A stretch of DNA of 64,000 nucleotides from Amoebidium appalachense (taxonomy: Eukaryota; Ichthyosporea): contig CAVNZM010000010.1 of assembly GCA_963693365.1 (NCBI GenBank), forward strand, positions 7,192,001 to 7,256,000, in the 5' to 3' direction. The position numbers were made by a program, and so were the translations under genes. How positions within the stretch are numbered: the stretch's first letter is position 1; every line of letters begins with the position of its first letter. Shown here piece after piece: positions 25,909 to 53,889 of the stretch. The notes below the pieces were generated by a model that saw only the letters and a program-made list of their open reading frames with translations, did not search any database and was not told the origin of the DNA.

Positions 25909-26917
25909 AAAAGTACATGCCCTGTCACCTTCCACTATCATGTGATCAGACTCCGAAATGGATATCATGCATCTGAGATCGCAACACTGCACACCAGGCG
26001 CCGGCACACAGGTACGTAACGTGACACATGCATACACTTTGTGTGTGAGCTGCATAAATAAGGACATATATACGTACGATGCACTGTAGTATAATTGACC
26101 AAGGCCATAGTTGCACCACAGACACAGTAGCTCAATATGCAAAGTCTTGGGACACCAGACCAATGATAAGTTTCTAGTGACTGAGTATATCTGCAAACTA
26201 ACAAGTGTACATGTACACATATCAAGGCCCGTGCATACCGCAAGGTCCTCACAGAGGCTTAAATTTAAAAGTCACATACATGCACGTGGACTCCAGGATC
26301 TGAGTATACACTGCTGGTGGCACGAAACGTAACACGCCGCCAGAAAAGAGTTTACCGTGCACTAGTGTTCTCATACGACCATATGCAGGTCGTTTTAAAA
26401 TTGCGATTGAGATTCATCATACTCCTTGTTTCTTGTACAGTATCACAAAGTGAGATAATAAAGGTTGCATGCTATCTATGCACCTAGTATGTAGCACGTT
26501 GGATCAGAGCAATCATACATCGATATCCCCCCCACCCCCAATGGAGTTATACCTTACAGTACATAGAACAAAGTGAAGTCTTAATAAGTTGGGAGTTCTA
26601 TGCACATCATGGCATAGATATAGAATATCAGTATTAAAATTTACATGTGCAAGTACATTCGTACAATAAAAAACGACTTACGGTAGTACGTGGCAGGATT
26701 TGATCTAGGCTACACTAAAACTACACACAAGGCATATCTAACATTGCCATCAAGAAACGAGCGGTGAAAGAAGTGCAGGTCCTAATTAGGCTCGCCCACA
26801 CTACCTAAAAGAGGTGGGATAAAGCAGTACATTCGTAACCAGCATTTTGATTTTCTTCCAAACGTGTGTATGTAATAGATTGTTTAATCTCTGTGTTCAG
26901 GCTGAGGTTGCTATGGC
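25909..26917. other. intergenic, nothing recognised
   Basis: This stretch lies between the 3' end of retrotransposon copy 1 and the NBN stop codon on the minus strand. It is mostly unique, AT-leaning sequence with short ORFs and no splice-supported exon. It presumably includes the NBN 3' UTR; no clear polyadenylation signal for NBN was located. Confidence 0.5.
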
Positions 26918-42198
<15,281 letters not shown>

Positions 42199-43830
42199 CT
42201 TGTGAAGAAGTGTGTCGCTCGCTTAGGGGTTCAGGATTCCCTCGCAATCGTCTACATGTCTTTGCTTGCCTGGCCCGATGTGGTTTGCAACTCAGCACAA
42301 GCCCCCCGGGCTGTCAATCACTTACTATAGGGCTGTGTCTTTCCACAAATAATGGGGTGGTTTTAGCTATTGTGAGCTCTAGCATAATACATGCTTGTGG
42401 TGTGGTACAGGTGTGGTACATGGACGTCCGGCTGTGGGTGGCATCAGCCAAGTGCACTATCAACAGCTCACACCCCCTGTGAGAAGTTAATGTTAATGCA
42501 TCTATAACACAAGTGAAAAGAAATTTTGGTGGTTTCGCCTGGCTTCAATTGCGTTTGTCAACTGCAAAGGTAGCGCCTTGCCCCTGTTTCCGGTTTTACG
42601 TCAACTAAGAAATGAAACACTTTCTTGAAGTTTGGGAGTTTTCCCGCCATTTCTTGTAAGACGATTTGTGATTGGTCAAACATGGATTATCATATTTGCA
42701 GAAAATCCTGCTATACTATGCCGGTAAATCTCAACAGCCCAAGGCTCACAGCTGCAGGTGTATTCATACCATAATAATGTTTTGCTTGTTTGATTTTTGG
42801 CTGCTAAATTATACTTTTTGAATTGATTTTGCGCATAGAAAACCATATATGTATAAATGACATACATGCCAAGCTAGCGCTTCTATCTTCTAGATCGATA
42901 TAGGGGGCACCCAGGCTCTCTAAACTTGCGCAACTTTTCGTAAGTAAAATCACATCCAATAGGAGATGAGCATACCTGCACCTAATATGCTCGTCACGTG
43001 ACCTTCTCCATGCCTTTTTGGTGGGGGCGAGCATACTTGCGACAGAAAACGCTAGAAAAGGGCCGGCGGGTGTGCGCGCGGAGACAGGCAAGACTCGCTT
43101 CTTCGTTTTCTGTGTGGAACACGGGCTGCCTCCCTGGTAGGCGCTTTCTCCCGCACAGGCACAAGGGGGTGGGCTAGTGTAGAGTATGGTGGGGGGGGTA
43201 GAACGTTTATGCTGGTCATGTACTTGAGTTCGGGTTTTTTTTTTCCGGAACAGAATCAGCCATTTCGGCGGTTTTATCGCCTGTGTACCCAGGGCTGGTT
43301 TGAGAGTGGACGAATGCATGGAGGGTTATACTTTGTTCTATGTTTCGGGTCTTCGCCGTCACCGTTATTCTGAGCACTTGTCACCACCTTTTCATAAAAA
43401 AAACGATCACCTGGACTATTTTTCAGGACGAAAACGGAACAGTCTTTACGTGGTTAGGGCCGTTTCCGATGTTCGAGCCTCTGAGGGTACTTGGGGTGGT
43501 CGAAAACAGAGGGGAAGAGATAAACCTATTTCACAGAGCAGGTTTCATGTTGGCAATTCGAACCACTGGGCAGGTGGAACATCGTGCGCCCCCCTAAGCG
43601 AAGTTGTTATACTGCTTGGGTGATGCCTGAGCAGCAAGTTTTTCTCGTCTCCAAGACTTAGTACGGGATTTATACGCACTACGATTTCTGTGGGCCGCAC
43701 CAGTATCTCATTGCAGGCTCTTTTTTTGGTTTTTAGGTCAGCAATTTCTTTTGTTTAGGTGTTTGTGTTGCAAAAGTGCATGCAGTTGATGTTTGTTTAT
43801 ACACTTCCAGGTCTTCTATCAACCGCAAAA
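42199..43830. promoter_or_regulatory. divergent promoter region between NBN and COX6B
   Basis: The two genes face away from each other with 1.6 kb between start codons. No TATA box or other core element could be assigned. The COX6B 5' UTR probably contains an intron, since a good acceptor (CTTCCAG) ends 20 bases before its ATG. Two overlapping short ORFs at 43300-43623 have no recognisable domain and are not called as genes. Confidence 0.4.
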
Positions 43831-44396
43831 ATGGCTGATATCAAGGTTGAAACCGTCCCCTTCGACGCGCGGTTCCCCAACACCAACCAGACCAAGGCGT
43901 GCTGGCAGTACTTCGTGGACTACCACAAGGTAGGTCACGGGTGTTTTTGTGAGGTATGGGAGTGTGTGTGGAGGGGGGGATAAGATGTAGCAGTGTCCAC
44001 TTTTCTAGCGTGTTCCCATGCCACCTTGCATGAATAGCTCTGCAGGGGAGTGAACTTCCTTGCATTCGTTTGAAGTTCGAGGGCACGGTCATCCGGTCGT
44101 GGATCAACGGTGGTCGTTTGGTGTGTTCCAGGTTGTGTAGTTTTTTTGTGCAGTACGTACCAGCAAACACACATAGAAGGCTTTTGCTGGGCAATGTTCT
44201 GTGCTCAAGGAGAGGTGTGTGTGTGTGTGCGTGTGTGTGTGTTTGGTTGGGCTTTGGGGGGGGGGGGGGGGGGGGGGAGGGTGCAAGCAATGGGGTTGAA
44301 CGTGTTTACTCACCAACTATGGTAAGTGCTGGCCACTGGGGAGAACATACAAGCATTGTGGCAGCATGGTTTGTGTTCTCATCCTTCTTTTTCTCC

Positions 44397-44439
<43 letters not shown>

Positions 44440-45367
44440 AGTATTCCTGGTGAGGAGGGGCAGTGGGGTGGTGGTGTTGGGGGAGAGGGAGGGACAAAGG
44501 AGGATTATTCTCACTGGGTGTGTGCAGTGCATCAAGGCAAAGGGCGAGGACTATGCCCCCTGCAACCAGTTCTTCAAGGCCTACAAGTCTATCTGCCCCG
44601 AAGAGTGGGTACGTGCCTCCTGCAGGATGTGCACAGTGGTCTAGAGGGTGCAAGCAGTGGTTGTGTTGGGGAGATGCCTCGTATGTTGTGTTTACAGTCT
44701 GAAATAGGGGAACAAGGACTTTTGGTATTCTTGATCCTCTCGTGATAGTTTGATTTAGGATCCCGGGGGGGGGGGGGGGGGGGGGTTAAATTTTTTTTTT
44801 TTTGTGAAGGGAGTGGGAGATTAAAGGTCCTCATGGGGTGTCTATGGTATATGGTTGTTTTTATTCGAGTTGTTATTCACACACGTGGGCACGCCCGCTC
44901 GCTCGCGCGCGCGCGCACACACACACACACACGAATGTATGTATGTATATGTATACGTATACACTTGCTCCGACCTCCCTCACCTCCTCCTTCCCTCGGG
45001 CACTGTCGATAAGCTAGGGCCCCTGTAAGATTGGGCTCTGTGCTGCAATCTACGTCGTACTGTCCGTCATGCCTGTGTACTTCGTGTTCTCTGACCTGCT
45101 TTACCCCCCCTTTCGTGCAGCGCTTATTGATAGCCTCTCTGCATTGCAGTGTGTGCACTTATGTTACACTCATCTAAACGTGTTCATAGGATGGTGCTTT
45201 TCACACTTGGCCCCGTTGACCCCCCCCCCCCCCCCCCCCTCCCCCCCCCCCCCCCCCCCGCGGGGAAGAATGAGCTCTGCTTATTATGCATACTCCATGT
45301 GTGGTTTGCACTCTGCATCATGTTGTCTGTTATGATTTTGTGCTTCGTGCTCTATGGTGCATTCCCT

Positions 45368-45402
<35 letters not shown>

Positions 45403-45937
45403 ACCACCACCACCACAAAAAAAAATACATACACCGCCAACCAAAAATGATTTAGTTCATATCCTTGTTTACGATTGCCGATTTCGCCTGTTTGTTTCTG
45501 TATGCCTTCAGATGCAACTTGTTGGCATCCTTACTTTGGAAAGGCAGCTCTTAGGCTACTTGCAACACACACACATGCATGCATGCATGCATGCATGGGC
45601 ACAATGGCTAACACGTGAACATATTGTGAAGCAACACAGGCTATCCATATTGGTTTCAATTCACGAATATGATGTGGAAGGGTGTATGTCGCTGTGGGTG
45701 AATTTTCCTTGTTTTCTACCGGCAAAAACACGGATACTGTGGGTGTTCTGGGGTTCCCTGACGATGCACTGATGTGTTTTGTCCACTTCCTTGCCTCGTT
45801 CGTTTGGTGGTGTTACCTTCTGTCTTTGTACCACATTCTACCCCGTGAGTTCCAATCTCTAACCGGACACGCCACACCCACAGACAAGCAAGTGGGCTGA
45901 ACAGATTGCCGAGGGCCGCTTTGCGTCAGAGATCTAA
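43831..45937 (+). CDS. COX6B1: cytochrome c oxidase subunit 6B, three exons
   Basis: Exons 43831-43929, 44528-44608 and 45884-45937 join in phase 0 to give 77 residues, the usual size of the family. The protein starts [20 protein letters not shown], then has the twin motif C-x9-C ([11 protein letters not shown]) and C-x10-C ([12 protein letters not shown]), and ends [16 protein letters not shown]6B sits on the intermembrane-space face of complex IV and is imported and oxidised by the Mia40 relay through these Cys pairs. The first intron falls inside C-x9-C, just before its second Cys. A likely polyadenylation signal AATAAA lies at 46018-46023. The symbol follows the animal gene; the plain name COX6B is equally fitting. 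Confidence 0.96.
44990..45375 (+). repeat. two dispersed-repeat copies in COX6B intron 2
   Basis: At 45245-45375 the sequence reads AATGAGCTCTGCTTATTATG, GTGGTTTGCACTCTGCATC and a C tract. At 44990-45115 a diverged copy has TTGGGCTCTGTGCTGC, TACTTCGTGTTCTCTG and a C tract. Both are sense with COX6B. Confidence 0.75.
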
Positions 45938-46078
45938 GGGTGATATACAAGAATGGCCACGAAGAAAGTGTCGGGCACCGGCCTACCGTCAGTTAGTGTT
46001 GCAGTATAGCCGCCAAGAATAAACCCACGGGGTCCGGTGGTGGTTCTCACTCCGGCCCACAACTGAATTGAACCTGAA

Positions 46079-46118
<40 letters not shown>

Positions 46119-48550
46119 TCCCCCTCTCCCCTCTCCCCTCCTCCTCATCCGTTGTTCTTGATGTGTGTCCCCGGATACCGGTGCATGTCTGGTTTGTGTT
46201 GCCCGTTGTAAAGTTTGAATTGTACTTTTGTACATGACTGCATACTATTGTTACATACATGACGTACACTTACACGCACACACATACACACGGGCTCTAC
46301 TAAGTTGCGCATTTCGCTATTCGCAGGCTGGAAGTAAAATTATCTCTCCGGCCTTCTCTCATAGCTTCACAGGAGCTATGTTTTTGTTGTCACAGTGTGT
46401 ACTGCGAGTGGGTACACTGTGTGGATTAGCTGACAGTGTGTGTTCGCGACCGTGTGCGCGCATGTGTGTCTGTGCGTGTGTGTAGTGCCGTGTCTGCATG
46501 AGTGTGTGCCCGTGCAAAGGTATATACTGTGTGACCGTCACAATGACGTGTGATATGTGTGTACAGTCACGGTGTGTCTGTGTCTGTGTATCACTACTTG
46601 TGTCGGACGGTACGTGACTGTGTACATATGGCACGGTTTGTGTGTGTGTGTGTGTGTGCACGTGTCTGTGACAGTGTAACCTTAAATTTGTCACGGTGCT
46701 TCTGTAATTGTACACTGTGCACGTGTGTGTATGTTTTTGTGTTTGTTTGCAGTTGTGAAGTTCAACTGTTTGACTTCGTGTTTGTGTGTGCTGCAGCTGC
46801 ACGCGGGTGCGCTCAAAGAACCGTGTTACGTGCAGGTGATCATGTGTGTTTGCACGGGCTCAAGCAAGTGCGCGCGTGCATGCCTGCATGCGCATACGTG
46901 TGCGCTGCCTGCATTGACTCTCGTGCGTGTATACGTGCCAGTTGTGTTTAAATTTGTCACAGCCGGTATGCTTTTGTGTACACTGGCAGATACTGTTTGA
47001 TGTTTTTTGCACAACGTAGTAGCGGCTTCACTGTCCGATGCATATGTGCCCCGGAGCTTGTTACTTCAAGTACACTGCAGCTAAGTGACTTGTAACATGT
47101 GTACACGACTATATTAGACATGTACATATGTGTGCGTGGAACAGGACGCCCAACATATATAATATGTGTGTATGTGTATCGATATAAATTGTGTTTGTGT
47201 TGAGTTCCTTTGCGTTTTTGTACGTTTTCAATCAAGTGCGTGTTTGTATTTGTGTGCCGCTATATGCCGGTGCACGACGGTGCGCACTTGAGTTACACTG
47301 CCTTGTACACCAACTCAAGTTGACCAGGCAACTTTTGAAACATGTCCCGTAGAAACATACGGAACAGACAACGCTAGCGCTGGTGATAAAGGAGCTTCCT
47401 ATTAGAGATAGCTGCAGCGTCAGGTGCAGCGTTACCAAATAAAACAAATGTGTTGCCTCAGGATCTCTGAATGATAAGAAATTACTAAGTTACTAAAGTA
47501 ATGACAAGTTAGATGCCCGTTGACTCCATTATTAGATCTCAGGCTGATTCATGTGTGTTGTGGACCACAATACGGTAAAGAAAACCAAGTTGAACACAGC
47601 AGCTCACAGCTGGAGGGATAAAACAACCCATTCGCATATTTATTCATACGCTACTGTTTGACCCTTTATCAATATGTACTTCGAGCTTTTAGTAACAGTT
47701 TTCCCTAATCCCGGCACGGTTAATAATGATAGACTAGCCTGGAAGACCCACAGTGGCAACACGAACATCTGATTCATCACCCGACTGTTACAGACCGAAA
47801 GTGGTAGTACTAAATCCTGCTGCAGCCAGAATACTTCATTCAATTAATAATAACATGAATTCTTTGCCCACCAAATTACTACATTCCATGCACACCATGC
47901 CAAATAATGATGTAGCAGTCACTGTGGTGTCACTGAGGCCCCCCTTCCCCCCCAAAAGTCTGTTTTTCACATTTCTCATCCCGACTAATCGAAGAAGACC
48001 TGCCATATTCGTAACTTCTGCGGAAGCTTTCGTTTAAATTTTGTTGGCAGTGCAGAGTGAATCCGTTGATGCGGCAGTCAGGCTGTTGCTGTGCAGTTGC
48101 CACGTGGAGGCGACGTCAACACAGGGAATAAACGAGGGTGTTACAGCTGTGTTTATTGGACCCCCAGTTGTGAAGGCACCCTCCCACATATGCCGCAAAT
48201 GTTTGCACCAGGGTAAAGGCCATAGGTGGTGTGGATTCACCTGCCATTCATGAGTTTTCCCGTTAACATCAGGGTAAGCTTCAGATGTCCTAAATTTGTC
48301 ACAACTTTCCACTGATCCCACCAAACATCACAACACCTCAGGCAACTTTCAATGCTAGAATATGAACGAACGAACCCTCGGGGTTAGGCCCGCAAGCCAA
48401 ATATCTTTAATTAAGTATCATAGTCATCAGCAGATGTGTGTGTGTGTGCGCGCGCCCGTGCGTGCCACGTGTGTGTGTGCTGTATGGGGGTGGGGAGAGG
48501 TGGAGGAGGTTTAGGCTAACCTTTCTTCGGTTGCTGTAGATAGCCGCATG
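45938..48550. other. region between COX6B and the PP1-motif gene, no gene recognised
   Basis: It contains the COX6B polyadenylation signal, a C run at 46079-46116 and GT-rich sequence at 46440-46950. Open frames at 47750-48040 and 48030-48330 include ICRKCLHQGKGH on the plus strand. These lack splice or start context, so they may be mobile-element debris. Confidence 0.4.
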
Positions 48551-49600
48551 TCAGTACGAGTCGAGCAGTGCAAAGGCACTGTCCAGGTCTGTGTGTTTGG
48601 CTGCTGCATCTCGCAGTAGTCGTTCGTGCGTGGTCGAGCTCTGCGCAGGAAAGCATGTCAGAAGAAACCCATGCTGACACACAGTTATAACATGCTCGTC
48701 AAGACTTAGTTGTTGCAAAGACAAGCCCCCCCCTGCCCCCCCCCCCCCCCCCCCCCCCACCCCAACAACAACAACAACAAAAAATAAACACTCAGCCCGC
48801 CCACCCACCACCACCACTTCAGGACGCTCAATGCTCCGAGTTCCCTCAGCTCGGGGCCCACTCCTTAAACTTTGACAGAAAGATAAACAGCACACGCCCA
48901 CACAAAAAACCAAAGTTAAAAAATATCGACAACGGCTGCTGCAGTACATTAATTGAACACGGCCGCAACATTGGCTCAGGCTAACCATGCCCTATTTGTA
49001 ACAACCTGTCAAAGTGCACAGAGTAGTGCAACAAGGTACCAATAGCCAAAAATGCGTCTGCCTTACTTACATTTCGGGGAACACCCTTTCTTGCCTCTCG
49101 ATCGTCATCTGTATCCTCAAACTCAACCACGTTGACATGCTCCGCAAACCGCACTTTCTTAATCATGTGGGGGACGGCCATGGCATGGCTGCCCACTTTG
49201 AACTCGGAGTCTACAGGTGATGTTCCATCCGAGGTATAACAGGCATCCCATGAGGAAGACCCAAGGCAGGGTATCGCGCTACTACGTCGTGCGAGTGCAG
49301 TTTTTTTCACCGTTGCTGATGGCACAGCCAGGCACACACCGGCGCCACTTGCATCTATGTACTCTAAGCTACACCTTCTCCCTTGCTCATGCATGTTGTT
49401 GGCCACGGGGGATAATCTACGTCCAGCCGTCCGCCGTGGAGACATCGGACACGACCGAGGAGATCCCAGTTGAGGATAAGGCCCAACACGGGAAAGTTTC
49501 GAACTCATAGCAGAACGACCGCTCGACATACTTGGAGGGCGGTCTGGCGTTGACAAAACCACCATCTCCGCTGCTGACTCCCAACTCATGTGCGGCCACA
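48551..49600 (-). CDS. small protein with PP1-docking-like motif, at least two exons
   Basis: Exon 49600-49071 (acceptor CTGCAG, donor GTAAGT) joins in phase 0 to exon 48640-48551, which ends in TGA. The first in-frame ATG (MSWESAAEM) is at 49589; an upstream exon is possible. Most of the roughly 200 residues are Ser/Arg/Pro-rich and look disordered. Near the end lies KKVRFAEHVNVVEF, an RVxF-type motif that in many proteins docks protein phosphatase 1. An acidic stretch EDTDDDREARKG and a helical HERLLRDAAAKHTDL follow. The arrangement faintly recalls PPP1R15 (GADD34/CReP) cores, but the conserved Trp of that family is not visible, so no symbol is given. Confidence 0.55.
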
Positions 49601-50740
49601 CTGCAGACAGGATGGGCCTTGCCCATGCTATAATTGGCGCATCTCAGAACAGCATAGGTTTTCTGCTGTACGGCCGTGCTGAACCGGAACTGGGGCACTT
49701 GCAAAAACTATAAGGACTACGTAGCCCCGAAGGAAGGCCTAGGGCAGGCTTCCGCGGTCATCCCACACTGTTCATCGGTACCGTGATTAGGGCCAGCAAT
49801 TGCAAACAAGGAACCAGAAACTGCAAAGATCTCGACGGGATCGGGTTAAAGCTACAGGTGAAGGCTTTACAGGTAAGAATACTTGATGTTGCTGTATCGG
49901 TTCGAACACTGAGCTGGGGCACAACTATGATATAATAGAACAGCCAAGACCTGCCCACTAGGCTGATACTAATATTAGTAGTCACGAAGTTACTGAGCGC
50001 TTCTACACACCATTCCTACGACATCGAATTTTATGGTGGCAACTCACTCGCCAAAGTCTAACATGTCACAAGATGACTTCGAGTGTTTCCCCTGTCTTCT
50101 CTAAACCATAGCACGGTTTGTTTCCCCTGTCTTCTCTAAACCATAGCACGGTTTCGTTTTCAAAGTTTAATGAGTTTAGTGTTATGTTGGGCCAAGTAAA
50201 GCAGTCACAAAAAAAACGTACTTCTTGAACACAAAAGTTCACCATCTAATAACACACGCACGCTCACGCACGCCACTGGCTCAGTCAGTCTGGCTATTTG
50301 TGACGCGGTATGATGCGCCATATAAGACCGTGAACACCAATCACATCACCACCTAAAAGTGTACACACTTTGAACCATCGAGTGTAATAAGAGCAATATG
50401 TGGCATAGGATATTTATGTGTGTTAAGCATATAAAGGAAAGTTAATCTGGTGCTATAGTGGTTATAGATGTTATATTTGAATTGCGGTGATTCCTATGTA
50501 TGTAGCCTATTCAACCAGCTGGTATGATGAACTTCGGCAGAAACGCAGTATCCCCAAAGACTCCAATAATGACAATGGACTTGAAGCAGATTCAAATTTC
50601 GAACCTTTTTCTCGTAAACACTTAGATAGATGTATTTATTTATCTCAGATTATTCCGTTAGAAATTGGAAGACTGGCTTATTTAGATAATCCTGATATTA
50701 CGTCTATTGACTATCTGTTGAATCACGGTATGTTTAACGA
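49601..50740. other. intergenic, 34-bp direct duplication and one short ORF
   Basis: A roughly 34-bp segment beginning GTTTCCCCTGTCTTCTC is duplicated head to tail at 50088-50155. An ORF at 50487-50771 (94 codons) has no recognisable domain and runs into the repeat that follows. Nothing else could be supported. Confidence 0.4.
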
Positions 50741-51775
50741 CTTCACTTTCACTTCGATCTCTAGATCTTAGCTGTCACGTCAACTTTTTTCCCCGATTCT
50801 TCACCATAGCAGGTATATAAAGGCTTTCATTTCTTCTTTTTGTGGACTTCACTTTCACTTCGATCTCTTAGCTGTCATGTCAACTTTTTTTCCCGATTCT
50901 TCACCATGGCAGGTATATAAAGGCTTTCGTTTCTTCTTCTTGTGGTGGGAGGGAGTCCCACTCAGGGGAACGTGACTGCAGCGTGTGTGTGGTTGTTGTG
51001 GCCTGGTGTATTCCTACTGCTGTGAGAGTGTGGGGGCATCTCCCTTTCGCGGAGTTTTTCGCTTGAGAAGTGGTTTCTTCAACGCCTGGTGGTCCACTGC
51101 CAGTGCAACCTATGGTAACTTCTACACGCTGTCTGCGCTTCTACGCGACCTATTGGCGGTGGGCTGCTGCAACTTCTTCAGCTACTTCTGCGCTGCGTGA
51201 GTGGAGGGGCGGCTACTTGGTCGTCGGGGAGCTTTCCAAGTGACTGCCAGTCCTTAGCCTCCAGTCGTATGGCAATTAATGACCGGGTAAATTTGCTTGC
51301 ATGCATTCTGTAATTGTGTTTTTCTGTGTGTCCTGCCACAACTAGGCCAACTTATCAGAGAGCTAGATGCAGTTTCTCTGGGTTATCTAGGGGCCGGGCC
51401 CGTTGGGATTGTTTTTTAGCTCAGATTTGGTCTGCGCTGCTCTTTTAGAGGCTGACTTGCTTGCTGTGCACGTGCCTCGGTAGGTTTTGAGGGGGGCCTG
51501 TTGGGAAGCAGCAGTAATGATGTCTTCTTGCGGAGTGTAGTGTGGTCTGGTCAACATCGATGCATATGACGAGTTGGAGCAAACTAGTTTCATGCATACA
51601 CGTACACTTAAGGTTTGCCCGCTGGTGTCCTTTGTCACTTGTCGCTTTATTTTTATTTCGTAGCTTTGGCTTTTTCAGTTAATTAACGTTCTGTTGGCGG
51701 TTATGTAGCCTGTGGCTGCACGTTGCCGAGTCCATCAACGGATCAATAAAACCGAGTCAAAAAAGAAAAAAGTTT
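50740..51775 (+). promoter_or_regulatory. duplicated TATA-box promoter and downstream polyadenylation signal (possible LTR or transcription unit)
   Basis: A segment of about 100 bp containing AGGTATATAAAGGCTTTC occurs twice, with TATA boxes at 50813 and 50913. It is followed by about 800 bp without a convincing ORF and then CAATAAA (51745-51750) with an A-rich tail. This is the layout of a short RNA-polymerase-II unit or a solo LTR. Retrotransposon copy 2 begins about 35 bp later. Confidence 0.45.
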
Positions 51776-51786
51776 TCTAGGGTGTA

Positions 51787-53277
51787 TCTCAAACCTATGG
51801 TAGAGCTCTCAAACCTATGGTAGAGCTGTGGTTAATGGGCATCTTTCATATGGTTTTGCTCGTACTAGAGGTCTCTTGCAGGGTTCATTGCTTAGCCCCT
51901 TTTTGTTTAACCTATTTATAGATGATTTGGCTGTCAAGATTTACGCCGAAAACGATGACCCTATTAATAACTTTCCGCCTGCACTTCTCTATGCTGATGA
52001 TCTGTCCCTCCTTGCCCGTACCCCTAGACGCCTGCAAAGATTGTTCGATGTAGTGTCAGAGTGGTGCAAGGCAAACCTTATGATCCTTAACATAGACAAA
52101 TGTGGTGTTCTTGTACCTGATATAGCTAACAATTTACACACATTTACATTATCATCTAAACCTGTACCTATAGTTCCAGAATACAAATATCTTGGTGTTC
52201 CGGTTGATTCTGTTGGTGTTATGTTTCCCCATATGGTCGAAAAGAGGGTAGAGTTGGCTCGTAAGCGGTTAGCTTTCTTCTCGGCTAATATTTTTAAAGA
52301 CACACCCCTCCATCCTTCTATTAGACTTACATTTATTCGCACTTTTGTCTTCCCGGCATGTGAATATGGTTTACCCCTTCTCGCCGCTTGGATCAAGAAA
52401 GAGAGAACTAGAGCGCTTAAACCCTTGGCAAATTTCCTTGAAGCAGAAGTTGCCTCCTTTCTATCTAACAACTGTTGTAAACCTGGGCCTGTAACGCTCT
52501 CGATATATGGTCTGGTCCCAATAGCTGCTAGAGTATCCTATCTCGCGCTGAAATTCAATAAGCACATAAGCCGCTTAAAGAAGTATTTGCCCTCCCACCC
52601 TCTCTTCTCTATCCGACCTGTCCCCTCCTCACCTCTCCCCTCTTTCCTCCCCTCTCTCTCCCCTTCTCCCCTGGGCACAAATACAAATAAACCCCGCAAT
52701 AGTGTGTGTGTGACTTTGGACTGCCACTTACTTATTAAACATGTACACAATCACAAGATAATCACGCAATATAACAAATGGAAAAAGATACCACACGACA
52801 CTAGACCCGATGAAAGCATACACCTTGAAAAACTAAGCCTTATGTCTCGTTTTATATATACTGACCGCCTCAACCATATTGCCAAATATGGCACTCGCAA
52901 GTGTATAACACCTAAATACATATTACCTTCCTGTAGAACTGGTCTTTCTCTAGCTGATGGTATTATTGATCAATTACCACGCTTTTACTGTACACGTGCT
53001 ATACAGTGGAGATCTAATAAGTATAAGGTGGCATCATTTGCATGCCCAAACAACACACACACACACCAGTTTAACCGGTCATGTATCGCCAAATGTAGTT
53101 TGATAGACCACATAATACCGCAACACACACACGTCACATTCACAACAGACACCCAGAAAGATAGCCTACCTGTAAATTACAACATCCTTGATTTTATACT
53201 AAACACGCGTAACTACGACCTGTTTATTAGATGTATTGATTGGCTTGAGAAACACATCACTACAAAATTATAGCGCA

Positions 53278-53346
<69 letters not shown>

Positions 53347-53378
53347 CCAGCTGATACCGAGTGTCCCGAGGGGAGCCC

Positions 53379-53433
<55 letters not shown>

Positions 53434-53629
53434 GGGGAACCCCAACTAATTGATTTCTCCTTGTAGTCTTTATGGTGTCTCGTAGAGAAAGTAAACCCTG
53501 ATATATAGTCACCACCCGACATCTATGTACGTGATCATGATATACCGCTGAGGGGATATTCCGAGCAAAACCCCCCCCCCCATACCTGAGACTGGTTCTC
53601 TTTGCCTCGAGTAAACAGCGTAAACCCCC
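51787..53629 (+). mobile_element. non-LTR retrotransposon copy 2, 5'-truncated, RT frame open
   Basis: An open frame of about 480 codons (51828-53273) encodes the C-terminal half of a reverse transcriptase. It has GLLQGSLLSPFLFNLFIDDL, LLYADDLSLL with the YADD catalytic box, and a downstream YLGVPV segment typical of non-LTR elements. A Cys/His-containing C-terminal region follows, with a TAG stop at 53271-53273. The upstream RT portion and endonuclease are absent. A (CA)n run, an A run of about 48 and a 3' region shared with copy 1 follow. The 5' end shows a 20-bp tandem duplication at 51788-51827. Confidence 0.92.
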
Positions 53630-53669
53630 CATGATTATTTAAGTCGTCATCTCCTCCGTATCCGAGAGT

Positions 53670-53860
53670 GAGGGCTTTTGTATTTTCTTCTCCGAGATAT
53701 CGGTGATATCTCGATGGCTTCTATTTTGCTGAGCATATCAATAAAGTCATGAAAAAAAAAAATTCAAACAAACTAGGCTTTTGTATTTTCTTTTCCGAGA
53801 TATCGGTGATATCTCGATGGCTTCTATTTTGCTGAGCATATCAATAAAGTCATTATAAAA
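53670..53860 (+). repeat. tandem duplication with perfect stem-loop and AATAAA
   Basis: Two near-identical units of about 80-105 bp (53672 and 53778 onward) each contain GAGATATCGGTGATATCTC, an 8-bp perfect inverted repeat around GGT, then TCAATAAAGTCAT and an A-rich stretch. They look like two copies of the 3' end of a polyadenylated RNA, possibly a short retroposon. Confidence 0.75.
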
Positions 53861-53889
53861 AAATACTGCCCGCTGCTATCGCAGTGCCG

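Noticed and set aside
43300-43623. Small gene between NBN and COX6B (two overlapping ORFs of 85-107 codons)
   Set aside because: No domain, no splice context, and two frames equally open; more likely promoter or 5' UTR sequence.
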